Source of the DNA: Candidatus Rokuibacteriota bacterium | GTDB lineage: Bacteria; Methylomirabilota; Methylomirabilia; Rokubacteriales; CSP1-6 | DNA: 35,816 nucleotides | Assembly: GCA_003221655.1 (NCBI GenBank) | Contig: QHSV01000096.1 | Span: forward strand, 1-35,816 | Direction: 5' to 3' | In this document: in pieces, positions 17,312 to 24,493 of the stretch | Position numbering within the stretch: the stretch's first letter is position 1 | How the letters are laid out: every line of letters starts with the position of its first letter | The notes under the pieces: model-generated | What the model was told of the DNA's origin: nothing | The model's input: only the letters and a program-made list of their open reading frames with translations | Databases searched by the model: none | Made by a program: the position numbers and the translations under genes

Positions 17312-18166
17312 GTGAGACCGAACCGCCCCAAAGCCGAGCCCTCTCCAGGCGCGCGTCACTGGCCCGTGGCGTCTCTCGCCGCCGCGGGACTCGTCCTATC
17401 CGCGTACCTGGCGTGGACCAGGTGGGCGGGCGCCGTCGCGCTCTTCTGCGAGAGTGGGAGCGGCTGCGACGTCGTCCAGGCCAGTCGCTACGCGGTCTTT
17501 CTCGGTGTCCCGACCGCGGCGTGGGGCGCGGTCCTCTACGCGGCGGTGCTCGCCCTGACTCTGGCGGGCACGACGCCCAGGCGCTGGACGGCGGCCTACG
17601 CGCTCGCGGTCGTCGCCACGGCGTTTTCCGCGTACCTCACGTACATCGCGCTCGGCGAGTTGCACGCCGTCTGCCCGTACTGCCTCGCCGATGCGATCAT
17701 CGCTCCGGCCCTGCTCGTGACGCTGCTCCTCCGCGGCCCGACCGGCGCCGGCCGCCGGTCGGCGGCTCGGGCGGGCCGCCTCGTTGCGATCGGCGCGTCG
17801 ATCGCCGTCGCGACCGTGATCTTCGCCGCCGGCGTCTTCGTGACGGGTGCGCCCACCGCTCCCTCGACATATCAGGAGGCGCTCGCGCGTCATCTCGCCG
17901 ACTCCGGTGCGGTCTTCTACGGTGCATACTGGTGACCCGCGTGCGGGGAGCAAAAGGCCCGGTTCGGGCCCGCGGCGGCGCTCCTTCCGTACGTCGAGTG
18001 CGATCCCCAAGGCCGCGGCGCCGCGCCGGCGCGGTGTGAGACTGCGGCCGTGCGTCGTTATCCGACCTGGCTCATCGCCGGACAGCGCTACGAAGGCGTC
18101 CTGACCCTGGACGAGTTGACCCGCGCCTCGGGGTTCGCCATCCGCGATGCGCCGCGCTCGCGCTAA
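17312..18166 (+). CDS. VKOR-thioredoxin fusion, probable selenoprotein (in-frame UGA at 17933)
   Basis: The first 207 codons encode a vitamin K epoxide reductase domain with membrane helices, loop cysteines C46 and C52 (CESGSGC), and the active-site CPYC (121-124). It then reaches VFYGAYW. The next codon is UGA (17933-17935). The same frame continues as PACGEQKARFG, LLPYVECDP, YPTWLIAGQRYEGVLTL and DELTRASGF before TAA at 18164-18166. These are exactly the thioredoxin-like domain that follows VKOR in bacterial and plant fusions, and UGA replaces the first Cys of its CPxC motif. Read as selenocysteine, the protein has 284 residues with Sec208 and Cys211. The alternatives are a Cys-to-stop mutation or a sequencing error, leaving a 207-residue VKOR. 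The GTG start at 17312 follows a GGGAG, 20 bases after cytochrome b. VKOR passes electrons from the thioredoxin domain to quinone, giving periplasmic disulfide formation. Confidence 0.82.
17937..17975 (+). promoter_or_regulatory. SECIS-like hairpin immediately after the in-frame UGA
   Basis: CCGCG (17937-17941) can pair with CGCGG (17971-17975). Inside, GGCCCG (17956-17961) pairs with CGGGCC (17965-17970), leaving a three-base GTT loop. The apex lies about 28-30 bases after the UGA, in the range of bacterial SECIS elements, which are recognised by SelB and usually have a G (often GU) in a small apical loop. A 14-base unpaired stretch on the 5' side is atypical. High GC makes such hairpins easier to find by chance. 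Confidence 0.45.
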
Positions 18167-18286
18167 TTGTTGTTGAAGGCGAAAGCATTTCCGTCACGCC
18201 TGGAGGAGCTGCTGCGGTTGGCGCAGCGTCTGCAGTGCGCGGCGACCGTGAATGACTACGCGCCGAAGCCGTCAGCCATCTCCTGA
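18167..18286 (+). other. Short open frame after the VKOR fusion, possible coding remnant
   Basis: Directly after the TAA of the fusion gene, 39 codons run open to a TGA at 18284-18286. The translation is helical in character (RLEELLRLAQRLQC) with GC-rich third positions. There is no ATG and no ribosome site, only TTG codons at the start. It may be a decayed gene end or chance. The rest of the gap up to the protease start at 18359 shows nothing else recognisable. Confidence 0.2.
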
Positions 18287-18358
18287 TCGCGCGCCTTCCC
18301 ACGCGCCATTGGCCCGCCCCCTCCAACGATGATAAATAGGTTCGCAATGGAGGGGGAC

Positions 18359-19357
18359 ATGAGGTCGAAGCTCGCCTCGACGCTGATCGCGCTGCTGCTC
18401 ATGGCGCAGCACGCCCACGCCCAGCCGCCGCAGAGCACCGGGGTTCCCGCCGTCGTCGCGAAGGTGAAGCCGGCGGTGGTGAACATCGCGACGCGGCAGC
18501 TGAGCTACGACGCGTTGCTTCGCCCGGTTCCGGCCCAGGGCATCGGGTCCGGCGTCATCTTCGACGCGCGCGGCTACGTGTTGACCAACCATCACGTGGT
18601 CGAGGGCGCGCAGCAGATCCGGGTCATCCTGCCCGACGGCCGCGCGTTCCCAGGCAAATTGGTCGGCGCGGACCCGCTGACCGATCTGGCGGTGGTCAAG
18701 ATCGACGGCCGCGACCTCCCAACGGCGCGGCTCGGCGACTCCTCCAAGCTCGAGGTCGGCGAGACGGTCATCGCCATCGGCAACCCACTCGGGCTCGAAG
18801 GAGGCCCGACGGTGACGGTCGGCGTGGTCAGCGCGGTCGCGCGGTCGATCGAGGAGCCGGGCGGCGCGGGGCTCTACGATCTCGTCCAGACGGACGCGGC
18901 GATCAACCCCGGAAACTCCGGTGGCCCGCTGGTGCGGATGGCCGGCGACGTGATCGGGATCAACACCGCGATCATCCAGCAGGCGCAGGGGATCGGCTTC
19001 GCCATCTCGATCAACAGCGCCAAGCCGATCGTCCAGGAGCTGCTCGCGCACGGGCGCGTCGTCCGTCCGTTCATCGGGATCGTGCCCGTCAGTGTGACGC
19101 CGCAGATCGCCAGCGCCTATGACCTGCCGGTCGACCACGGCGTTCTGGTCGCCCGGCTCGATCCTCGTGGGCCGGCCGCGCGGGCGGGCATGCGGGCGGG
19201 CGACATCATCGTGGCGCTGGGCGGGCATCCCGTGAAGAGTCTGGGTGAGCTGCGGGTCGCGATCGGACAGCACAAGATCGGGGAAACCGTCGATCTAGCG
19301 GTCCGGCGCGAGAAGACGTCGGTGACCATCAAGGTGACGCTGGCCGAGATGCGCTGA
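18359..19357 (+). CDS. HtrA/DegP-like periplasmic serine protease with one PDZ domain
   Basis: This is a trypsin-like protease of 332 residues. It has a signal peptide (cleavage near AHAQ, residue 22). The catalytic triad is His79 in TNHHV, Asp109 in LTDLAVVK, and Ser187 in GNSGGP. A single PDZ domain occupies about residues 240-330 ([28 protein letters not shown]). One PDZ and this length fit the DegS/HhoB-like class. The start at 18359 is chosen over two in-frame upstream ATGs because a GGAGGGGG ribosome site lies just in front of it. It probably degrades or senses misfolded envelope proteins. Its position after a disulfide-forming enzyme fits envelope quality control. Confidence 0.93.
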   Translation: MRSKLASTLIALLLMAQHAHAQPPQSTGVPAVVAKVKPAVVNIATRQLSYDALLRPVPAQGIGSGVIFDARGYVLTNHHVVEGAQQIRVILPDGRAFPGKLVGADPLTDLAVVKIDGRDLPTARLGDSSKLEVGETVIAIGNPLGLEGGPTVTVGVVSAVARSIEEPGGAGLYDLVQTDAAINPGNSGGPLVRMAGDVIGINTAIIQQAQGIGFAISINSAKPIVQELLAHGRVVRPFIGIVPVSVTPQIASAYDLPVDHGVLVARLDPRGPAARAGMRAGDIIVALGGHPVKSLGELRVAIGQHKIGETVDLAVRREKTSVTIKVTLAEMR

Positions 19358-19362
19358 CGCGC

Positions 19363-19626
19363 TCAGGTGAGCAGGACCCACACGCCGATCGCGACGAAGC
19401 CGAGCCCGGCCATGAACCGCAGATGCTCGGGGGCGATCCACCGGCCGATGTGAGCGCCGACGACCACCGCCAGAGCGCTCGACGCGATGAGAGCCGCCGC
19501 GGCCGCGAGGAACACCCCGAGCTTGCCGGTCTCAGGGTTGGCTGCGAAGAGCAGCGTGGCGATCTGGGTCTTGTCTCCGAGCTCGGCGACGAGCACACTC
19601 AAGAAGACGGCCAGGTAGAATTTCAT
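19363..19626 (-). CDS. Half-size GDT1/TMEM165 (UPF0016) family cation transporter
   Basis: This is an 87-residue membrane protein with about three helices. The family motif E-x-G-D-K-T/S-Q appears as ELGDKTQ (residues 15-21). Family members transport Mn2+ or Ca2+ and normally contain two copies of the domain. Bacterial half-size forms carry one and probably act as dimers. Only one copy is seen here and no partner half is adjacent. The gene is convergent with the HtrA gene, with 5 bases between stops. Confidence 0.88.
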   Translation of the reverse strand: MKFYLAVFLSVLVAELGDKTQIATLLFAANPETGKLGVFLAAAAALIASSALAVVVGAHIGRWIAPEHLRFMAGLGFVAIGVWVLLT

Positions 19627-19663
19627 GCGCCCAGAGTACCAAGGCCCGGCCGAGGATGACGCG

Positions 19664-19807
19664 GTGAAGCTTTGCCTGCTGCTGGCGCTTTCGACCCCCG
19701 CGCTCGCCTATTTCGCGCTGCGCCTGCTCGGCTACCCGCGGCTCGTCGGCTACGACCGCTCGTGGAGCGAGTGGGGGAACCGCGACGACCTTCCGTTCGC
19801 ACGGTAG
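19664..19807 (+). CDS. Small hypothetical membrane protein
   Basis: This is an open frame of 47 residues from a GTG at 19664, preceded by GAGG. It has one hydrophobic segment (LCLLLALSTPALAYFAL) followed by a polar tail (GYDRSWSEWGNRDDLPFAR). Third positions are strongly G/C, as in neighbouring genes. The frame is open back to an ATG at 19625, which overlaps the start of the divergent GDT1-type gene. I do not recognise a family. It could be a real small protein or chance. Confidence 0.4.
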   Translation: MKLCLLLALSTPALAYFALRLLGYPRLVGYDRSWSEWGNRDDLPFAR

Positions 19808-19852
19808 CGCGCGGCGAGCGAGGACCGTGAGAGAGTAGCTCGGGGAGGGGCC

Positions 19853-20548
19853 ATGCCATACACACCACACGTCGAACAGCACTTCACCCGCGGCCTCGTC
19901 GTGAGAGACACCGTCATCGGCATGTCAGACGGTCTCACGGTGCCATTCGCGCTGGCCGCGGGGCTCACCGGCGCCGTTGACTCGACAACGCTCGTCGTCA
20001 CGGCCGGCCTGGCCGAGATCGCCGCCGGCTCGATCGCGATGGGGCTGGGCGGTTACCTCGCGGGGAAGAGCGACGTCGAGCACTACGCGAGCGAGCGCGC
20101 ACGCGAGCAGCTCGAGATCGAGCAGAAGCCGGAGGTCGAGGCGATGGAGGTCATGGAGCTTCTCCAGTTTTACGGCCTCACTCCCGAACAGAGCGCTCCC
20201 GTCGTCGACGCCTTGCGCCAGCGCCCGGAGGCATGGCGCGACTTCATGCTCCGGTTCGAGCTGGGGCTCGAGAAGCCCGACCCCCGGCGTGCCCTGACGA
20301 GCGGTGTGGTCATTGCCGCCGCCTACGTCGCCGGCGGGCTCATTCCGCTTTGTCCCTACATGCTGCTCCCGAGCACGGCAGCTGCTCTCTCGTGGTCGAT
20401 CGCCCTGACCGGCACGGCGCTGGCCGTCTTCGGCTGGATCAAAGGGCGCTTCACGGGCGCCTGGCCGCCGCGGAGCGCGCTGCAGACCGTGCTGATCGGC
20501 GGCCTTGCCGCTGCGGCTGCCTTTCTGATCGCGCGCGCTATCTCGTAG
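19853..20548 (+). CDS. VIT1/CCC1 family iron/manganese transporter
   Basis: This is a membrane protein of 231 residues. The conserved first helix region RDTVIGMSDGLTVPFALAAGL and the second LAEIAAGSIAMGLGGYLAGKSDVEHY are the family hallmarks. A metal-binding cytoplasmic Glu-rich segment follows (QLEIEQKPEVEAMEVMELL), then three more helices. VIT1/CCC1 proteins move Fe2+ or Mn2+ across membranes, in plants and yeast into vacuoles. In bacteria they probably act in export or detoxification. GGGGAGGGG precedes the ATG. It is the second predicted Mn/Fe-type metal transporter within 1.2 kb, beside the GDT1 homologue. Confidence 0.92.
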   Translation: MPYTPHVEQHFTRGLVVRDTVIGMSDGLTVPFALAAGLTGAVDSTTLVVTAGLAEIAAGSIAMGLGGYLAGKSDVEHYASERAREQLEIEQKPEVEAMEVMELLQFYGLTPEQSAPVVDALRQRPEAWRDFMLRFELGLEKPDPRRALTSGVVIAAAYVAGGLIPLCPYMLLPSTAAALSWSIALTGTALAVFGWIKGRFTGAWPPRSALQTVLIGGLAAAAAFLIARAIS

Positions 20549-20639
20549 CCTAGCCGCTGACCGAATCCACCGAGCGCGATCAGGACGCGTAGCGCTGGGG
20601 ATCCCGACAGACCCTCTCCGATCTCCGACGCGCCGGGTG

Positions 20640-20656
20640 AAGACGAAGCTCGTCTT
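20640..20656. terminator. Short hairpin between convergent genes
   Basis: AAGACGA-AGC-TCGTCTT is a perfect 7-base stem with a 3-base loop. It lies in the gap between the VIT1-type gene (+) and the hydrolase gene (-), where a bidirectional terminator would be expected. No T-run follows on either strand, so an intrinsic terminator is only weakly supported. Confidence 0.3.
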
Positions 20657-20701
20657 GATATAGCGGCGGATGAGCGCCGGCACGCGCCGCCCGCGCGGTC
20701 G

Positions 20702-21442
20702 CTACACCGCGATGTCCGCCGACTTGATCCGCTTGACGCCCGCGCCCAGCATGTCTGCCCACGCCTTGGCGAGCGAGCCGCCCGCGTCGATGCCGCGGCA
20801 GGCGTCCTCGATCACCAGCGCCCCGAAGCCCACCTTGCGCGCGTCCATGGCCGACCATGCGACGCAGAAGTCGGTCGCCAGACCGACGAGGAACACCTGG
20901 GTGAGGCCGCGATCGCGCAGATAGCCCGTGAGCCCCGTGGGCGTCTTGCCGTCGGCCTCGTAGAACGCCGAGTAGGAGTCCATGTGCTTGCGATAGCCCT
21001 TGCGGATGATCAGCTCGGCGTGCGGGATCCGGAGGTCCTTGTGGAGGTCGGCGCCGGGCGTGCCCTGCACGCAGTGATCCGGCCAGAGGACCTGAGTGCC
21101 ATAGGGGAGCTGGGTCGTCTCGAAGGGTTTCTTGCCGGCGTGCGACGACGCGAACGAGATGTGGCCGGGGGTGTGCCAGTCCTGCGTGAGCACGACGTGC
21201 TCGAACGCGGTGGCGAGGCGGTTGATGAGGGGGATGACCTGGTCGCCCTCCTTCACCGCCAGTGAGCCGCCGGGCGTGAAGCAGTTCTGCACGTCGATGA
21301 CGAGGAGGACGTCTTGCACTGTCGGCTTCATCTTCATACTCCCGGTCTGCGCCGCGGCCACCCGTGCGGCGCCGGCGATCCCGGCGACCACGAGGCTACG
21401 GCCAGCGCCCTTGAGGAACTCGCGCCGATCGACTGTCATCAT
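20702..21442 (-). CDS. Tat-exported cysteine hydrolase, nicotinamidase/isochorismatase family
   Basis: This is a protein of 246 residues. The N terminus is a twin-arginine signal (DRREFLKGAG, hydrophobic segment, AAAQ near residue 32), so it is probably periplasmic. The hydrolase domain has Asp50 (LLVIDVQN), Lys148 (IIRKGYRK) and Cys193 (GLATDFCV) as catalytic triad. Metal-ligand candidates are Asp88, His90 and His123 (DWHTPGH; PDHC), as in nicotinamidase PncA. The start at 21442 is preceded by GGGAGGA; a second ATG follows at 21439. PncA normally works in the cytoplasm, so an exported version is unusual. The substrate may be another amide. It is the last gene of the long liv cluster. Confidence 0.9.
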   Translation of the reverse strand: MMTVDRREFLKGAGRSLVVAGIAGAARVAAAQTGSMKMKPTVQDVLLVIDVQNCFTPGGSLAVKEGDQVIPLINRLATAFEHVVLTQDWHTPGHISFASSHAGKKPFETTQLPYGTQVLWPDHCVQGTPGADLHKDLRIPHAELIIRKGYRKHMDSYSAFYEADGKTPTGLTGYLRDRGLTQVFLVGLATDFCVAWSAMDARKVGFGALVIEDACRGIDAGGSLAKAWADMLGAGVKRIKSADIAV

Positions 21443-21470
21443 GCCATTCCTCCCTTGAAGTCGCACTCGG

Positions 21471-22109
21471 TCAATGGGCCCGAGGATGCGGTAGGAGGCG
21501 CTCGACGAGTGCTTGCATCTCGTCACTGTTCCATTGGCGCGCGCCCATCGCCATGCCGGCCACCTCGCCGCCCGGCCGGACGATAAAGGTCGCCGGGAGG
21601 GCCGTGACCCTCCAGCGGTCGGACGTCTTCGAATCGGGGTCGAGGAGGATCGGAAACGTGAGCTTCAAGTTGCGCACGTAGGGCTCGAGGAGCGCTCTCG
21701 GCGCGCCGCGATCCACGGAGACGCCGACCACGACCAGCCCGCGGTCGCGGTGCCGCCGCCACAGCGCCTCGAGCGAGGGCATCTCGACGGTGCAGGGCTG
21801 GCACCAGGTCGCCCAGAAGTTCAGAACGACGAGCTTGTCGCGATGGTCCGTCAGCGAAACGCGACCGCCGTCGAGGGTGAGGAGCGCGAAGCCGGGGGCC
21901 TGCTGCCCCTCCTTCAGCTCGACGACCCCGGCCTTCTCGAACGGGTCGAGGACCTGCGTGGCCGCGCCGTGGTGGCCGCCGTCCTGGCCCGGCCGGCGCA
22001 CCGGCAGGACCCAGACGACGCCGCCCAGGATGACGACGGCGAGGCCGGCGCGGATCAGCGTCTGTCGCCTGCTCGCCCCGAAGATCGCGTCAGACGCCCA
22101 GCTTTTCAC
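21471..22109 (-). CDS. TlpA/ResA-like membrane-anchored thioredoxin family protein
   Basis: This is a protein of 212 residues with an N-terminal membrane anchor (about residues 20-36) and a periplasmic thioredoxin-like domain. The block APGFALLTLDGGRVSLTDHRDK, the active site WCQPC, and the cis-Pro region TALPATFIV match the AhpC/TSA-Redoxin (TlpA) family. The GTG start at 22109 lies inside the end of livF (20-base overlap), so the two are translationally coupled. TlpA-type proteins reduce periplasmic disulfides, for example in cytochrome maturation. Why it follows a nutrient importer is unclear. Confidence 0.9.
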   Translation of the reverse strand: MKSWASDAIFGASRRQTLIRAGLAVVILGGVVWVLPVRRPGQDGGHHGAATQVLDPFEKAGVVELKEGQQAPGFALLTLDGGRVSLTDHRDKLVVLNFWATWCQPCTVEMPSLEALWRRHRDRGLVVVGVSVDRGAPRALLEPYVRNLKLTFPILLDPDSKTSDRWRVTALPATFIVRPGGEVAGMAMGARQWNSDEMQALVERLLPHPRAH

Positions 22110-22797
22110 GCGTCACCGGGCTCTCCCTGAGCTCTCGTGACGAGGCCTCGAAGACGATGGCGCCTTTTTCCATGATGTAGCCCCGGTCGCAGACAGAGAG
22201 CGCGACCCGCGCGTTCTGCTCGACCAGCAGCACGGTCACCCCGAGCCGCTTCAGCTCGGAGACCATGTCGCGGATGTGGCGGATGAACGCGGGCGCCAGC
22301 CCCTGCGTGGGCTCGTCCATCAGGATGAGCCTGGCGCCCGCCATCATCACGCGGGCGATCGCGAGCATCTGCTGCTCGCCGCCCGAGAGCGTCTTGCCGG
22401 CCTGATCGATGCGCTCGCGGAGGCGAGGGAAGTGGTGGAACACCTCGTCGAGGCGGCGGCGCCGGAGCGCGGCCGACCGGTCGACCGCGGCCGAGAGGCC
22501 GAGCTCGAGGTTCTCGCGGACGGTGAGCCCTGGAAAAATCCGGCGGTTCTCGGGAACGAGGCCCACCCCGAGGCGGGCGATCTCGTGCGGCGCCCGTCGC
22601 GTCAGATCCACGCCGTTGAGCTCGATCGTCCCGCGCCCGGGTTTCAGGAACCCCATCGCGGTCTTCATCAGCGTGGTCTTGCCCATCCCGTTGCGGCCGA
22701 GGAGCGCGACCGCCTCGCCGGCGCGCACCTCGAGCGAGACGCCGAAGAGGATCGGCGTCGCCCCGTAGCCGGCGTGGACGTCCGTCATCTTAAACAA
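22090..22797 (-). CDS. livF: Branched-chain-type ABC transporter ATP-binding protein LivF (second system)
   Basis: This is an ATPase of 235 residues. Walker A is GRNGMGKTT (34-42), the signature is LSGGEQQMLAIA, Walker B is LILMDEPTQGLAP, and the H-loop region is LLVEQN. It is the second LivF in the window and belongs to the second complete importer, 22090-26592. It starts 2 bases after the livG stop. Confidence 0.93.
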   Translation of the reverse strand: MFKMTDVHAGYGATPILFGVSLEVRAGEAVALLGRNGMGKTTLMKTAMGFLKPGRGTIELNGVDLTRRAPHEIARLGVGLVPENRRIFPGLTVRENLELGLSAAVDRSAALRRRRLDEVFHHFPRLRERIDQAGKTLSGGEQQMLAIARVMMAGARLILMDEPTQGLAPAFIRHIRDMVSELKRLGVTVLLVEQNARVALSVCDRGYIMEKGAIVFEASSRELRESPVTREKLGV

Positions 22798-22799
22798 CG

Positions 22800-23561
22800 C
22801 TAGTCCTCGGGCGGGCCGAGGTAGGCCTCGACCACCTTCGGATCGCTCCTGATCTCCTCCGGCGCGCCCTCCGCGATTTTCTCGCCGAAGTGGAGGACCG
22901 CAATCCGGTCCGAGATCCCCATGACGACGGACATGTCGTGCTCGATCAGGAGCACCGTCAGGCCGCGCGCCGACGCGATCTGCCTGATCAGCGCCGTCGC
23001 CTCCTTCGTCTCGCCCGGCGTCATGCCCGCCGTCGGCTCGTCGAGGAGCAGCAGCGTCGGCTCGGTCGCGAGCGCCAGGCAGATCTCGAGGTAGCGCTGC
23101 TCGCCGTGCGAGAGGTTCTCCGCCATCTCGTCGTACTTGGCCGCGAGCCCGAACGCGCGCAAGAGGTCCGCCGCCGCGGCCTCGACGTCGGGCAGGCGCC
23201 AGAGGGAGGGGAGCCGTCCCGACTCGCGGACGCGCGACTGGGCGGCAACGCGCACGTTCTCGAAGACCGAGATCTCCGGGAAGATGTTGGTGATCTGGAA
23301 GGTCTTGGCGACGCCGAGGCGGTTGATCGTCTCGGGCGCAAGCCCCGTGATGTCCCGGTCGCGGAACCGCACGCGGCCGGTGGTCGGCGCATGGAGCCCC
23401 GAGACCACGTTGAAGAGCGTGGACTTGCCCGCGCCGTTCGGCCCGATCACCGAGAAGATCTGGCCGGCCCGCACCACGAGGCTCACGCTCGAGAGCGCCG
23501 CGAGGGCCCCGAAGCTCTTGGAGATCGCGTCGACCTCCAGGACTACGCCGTCGCGCGCCAT
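22800..23561 (-). CDS. livG: Branched-chain-type ABC transporter ATP-binding protein LivG (second system)
   Basis: This is an ATPase of 253 residues starting MARDGVVLEVD at the ATG at 23561. Walker A is GPNGAGKST (40-48), the signature is LSHGEQRYLEICLAL, and Walker B is LLLLDEPTAGMTP, followed by LIEHDMSVV. The frame is open far upstream, but that part is noise over livM. The chosen ATG overlaps the livM stop by 19 bases, consistent with coupling. Confidence 0.92.
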   Translation of the reverse strand: MARDGVVLEVDAISKSFGALAALSSVSLVVRAGQIFSVIGPNGAGKSTLFNVVSGLHAPTTGRVRFRDRDITGLAPETINRLGVAKTFQITNIFPEISVFENVRVAAQSRVRESGRLPSLWRLPDVEAAAADLLRAFGLAAKYDEMAENLSHGEQRYLEICLALATEPTLLLLDEPTAGMTPGETKEATALIRQIASARGLTVLLIEHDMSVVMGISDRIAVLHFGEKIAEGAPEEIRSDPKVVEAYLGPPED

Positions 23562-24493
23562 CGCCGCCCGCCGAGGAGCTCGCGGATACCGAGCAGACCC
23601 TTGGGCATGAACAGGACGATGAAGATCAGGACCAGGCCGATCACGATGAAGTACCAGTCCACGTACGACGAGACCTTCTCCTGCAGCAGGACGAAGAAGG
23701 CGCCGCCGACGACGGGGCCGGCGAGCGTCCCGAGCCCGCCGATCATGACCATGATGATGAACTCGCCCGACACCGTCCAGAGCATGAGGTCGGGCGTCGC
23801 GAAGGCCGAGCGCCCGGGATAGAGCGCGCCGCCCAGACCGGTGAGGAGCGCCGAGATCATGCACACGGCCATCTTGTAGCGCTGGACGTTGTAGCCGAGA
23901 AAGCGCGCGCGATCCTCGTTCTCCCGGATCGCGACGAGCACCTTGCCGAAGTGCGAGGTGACGAGCACGCGGCACGCGATGTAAGCGAGCCCCAGGTAGA
24001 CGAGGACGAGGTAGTAGTTCCGCATCGGCGTGTCGATCGCGAAGCCCCCGACCAGACGCGGGGGCGGGAGCCCCTGGATCCCGTCCGAGCCGCCGAACGT
24101 CTGCGTGTAGCGGAAGAACGTGTACACGACCTCGGCGAAGATCAGCGTGAGCAGCGCGAAGTAGATCCCGCGGCGCGCCGTGGAGAAGTAGCCGACCACC
24201 AGCGCGTAGAGGCCGACGACGAGGACGGCGAAGAGGAGGCACGCCCACAGCGAGACGACCCCGCGCTCCAGGAGCACGGCGCTCGCGTAGGCGCCCAGGC
24301 CGAAGAACGCGGCGTGGCCGAACGAGACCAGCCCGGTGTAGCCGATGAGCAGGTCGAGGCTCATCGCGATCGCGCCGAAGAGGAGCGCGTCGAAGGCGAG
24401 CAGCAGGTAGAACTTCGACATGAAGGGCAGGGCCGGCAGCACGGCGAGCAGCGCCCACACGACCACGGCCCGCCAGGAGAGCGCCCTACTCAA
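23543..24493 (-). CDS. livM: Branched-chain-type ABC transporter permease LivM (second system)
   Basis: This is a permease of 316 residues with the hallmark LDLLIGYTGLVSFGHAAFFGLGAY (about 46-69) and the coupling-loop AIRENEDRARFLGYNVQRYKM. The start is a TTG at 24493, preceded by GGGAGGG at good spacing and overlapping the livH stop by 8 bases. A GTG at residue 10 is an alternative. Confidence 0.91.
   Translation of the reverse strand: MSRALSWRAVVVWALLAVLPALPFMSKFYLLLAFDALLFGAIAMSLDLLIGYTGLVSFGHAAFFGLGAYASAVLLERGVVSLWACLLFAVLVVGLYALVVGYFSTARRGIYFALLTLIFAEVVYTFFRYTQTFGGSDGIQGLPPPRLVGGFAIDTPMRNYYLVLVYLGLAYIACRVLVTSHFGKVLVAIRENEDRARFLGYNVQRYKMAVCMISALLTGLGGALYPGRSAFATPDLMLWTVSGEFIIMVMIGGLGTLAGPVVGGAFFVLLQEKVSSYVDWYFIVIGLVLIFIVLFMPKGLLGIRELLGGRRWRATA

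Noticed and set aside
15850-17331. Minus-strand open frame (493 codons) opposite Rieske and cytochrome b
   Set aside because: The plus-strand genes carry all cofactor motifs. The antisense translation is repetitive and charged with no known motif.
17933-17935. Treating this UGA as an ordinary stop of a plain VKOR protein
   Set aside because: The downstream frame is too well conserved as the matching thioredoxin domain, and the UGA sits exactly at its catalytic Cys. A simple stop remains possible and is stated as the alternative.
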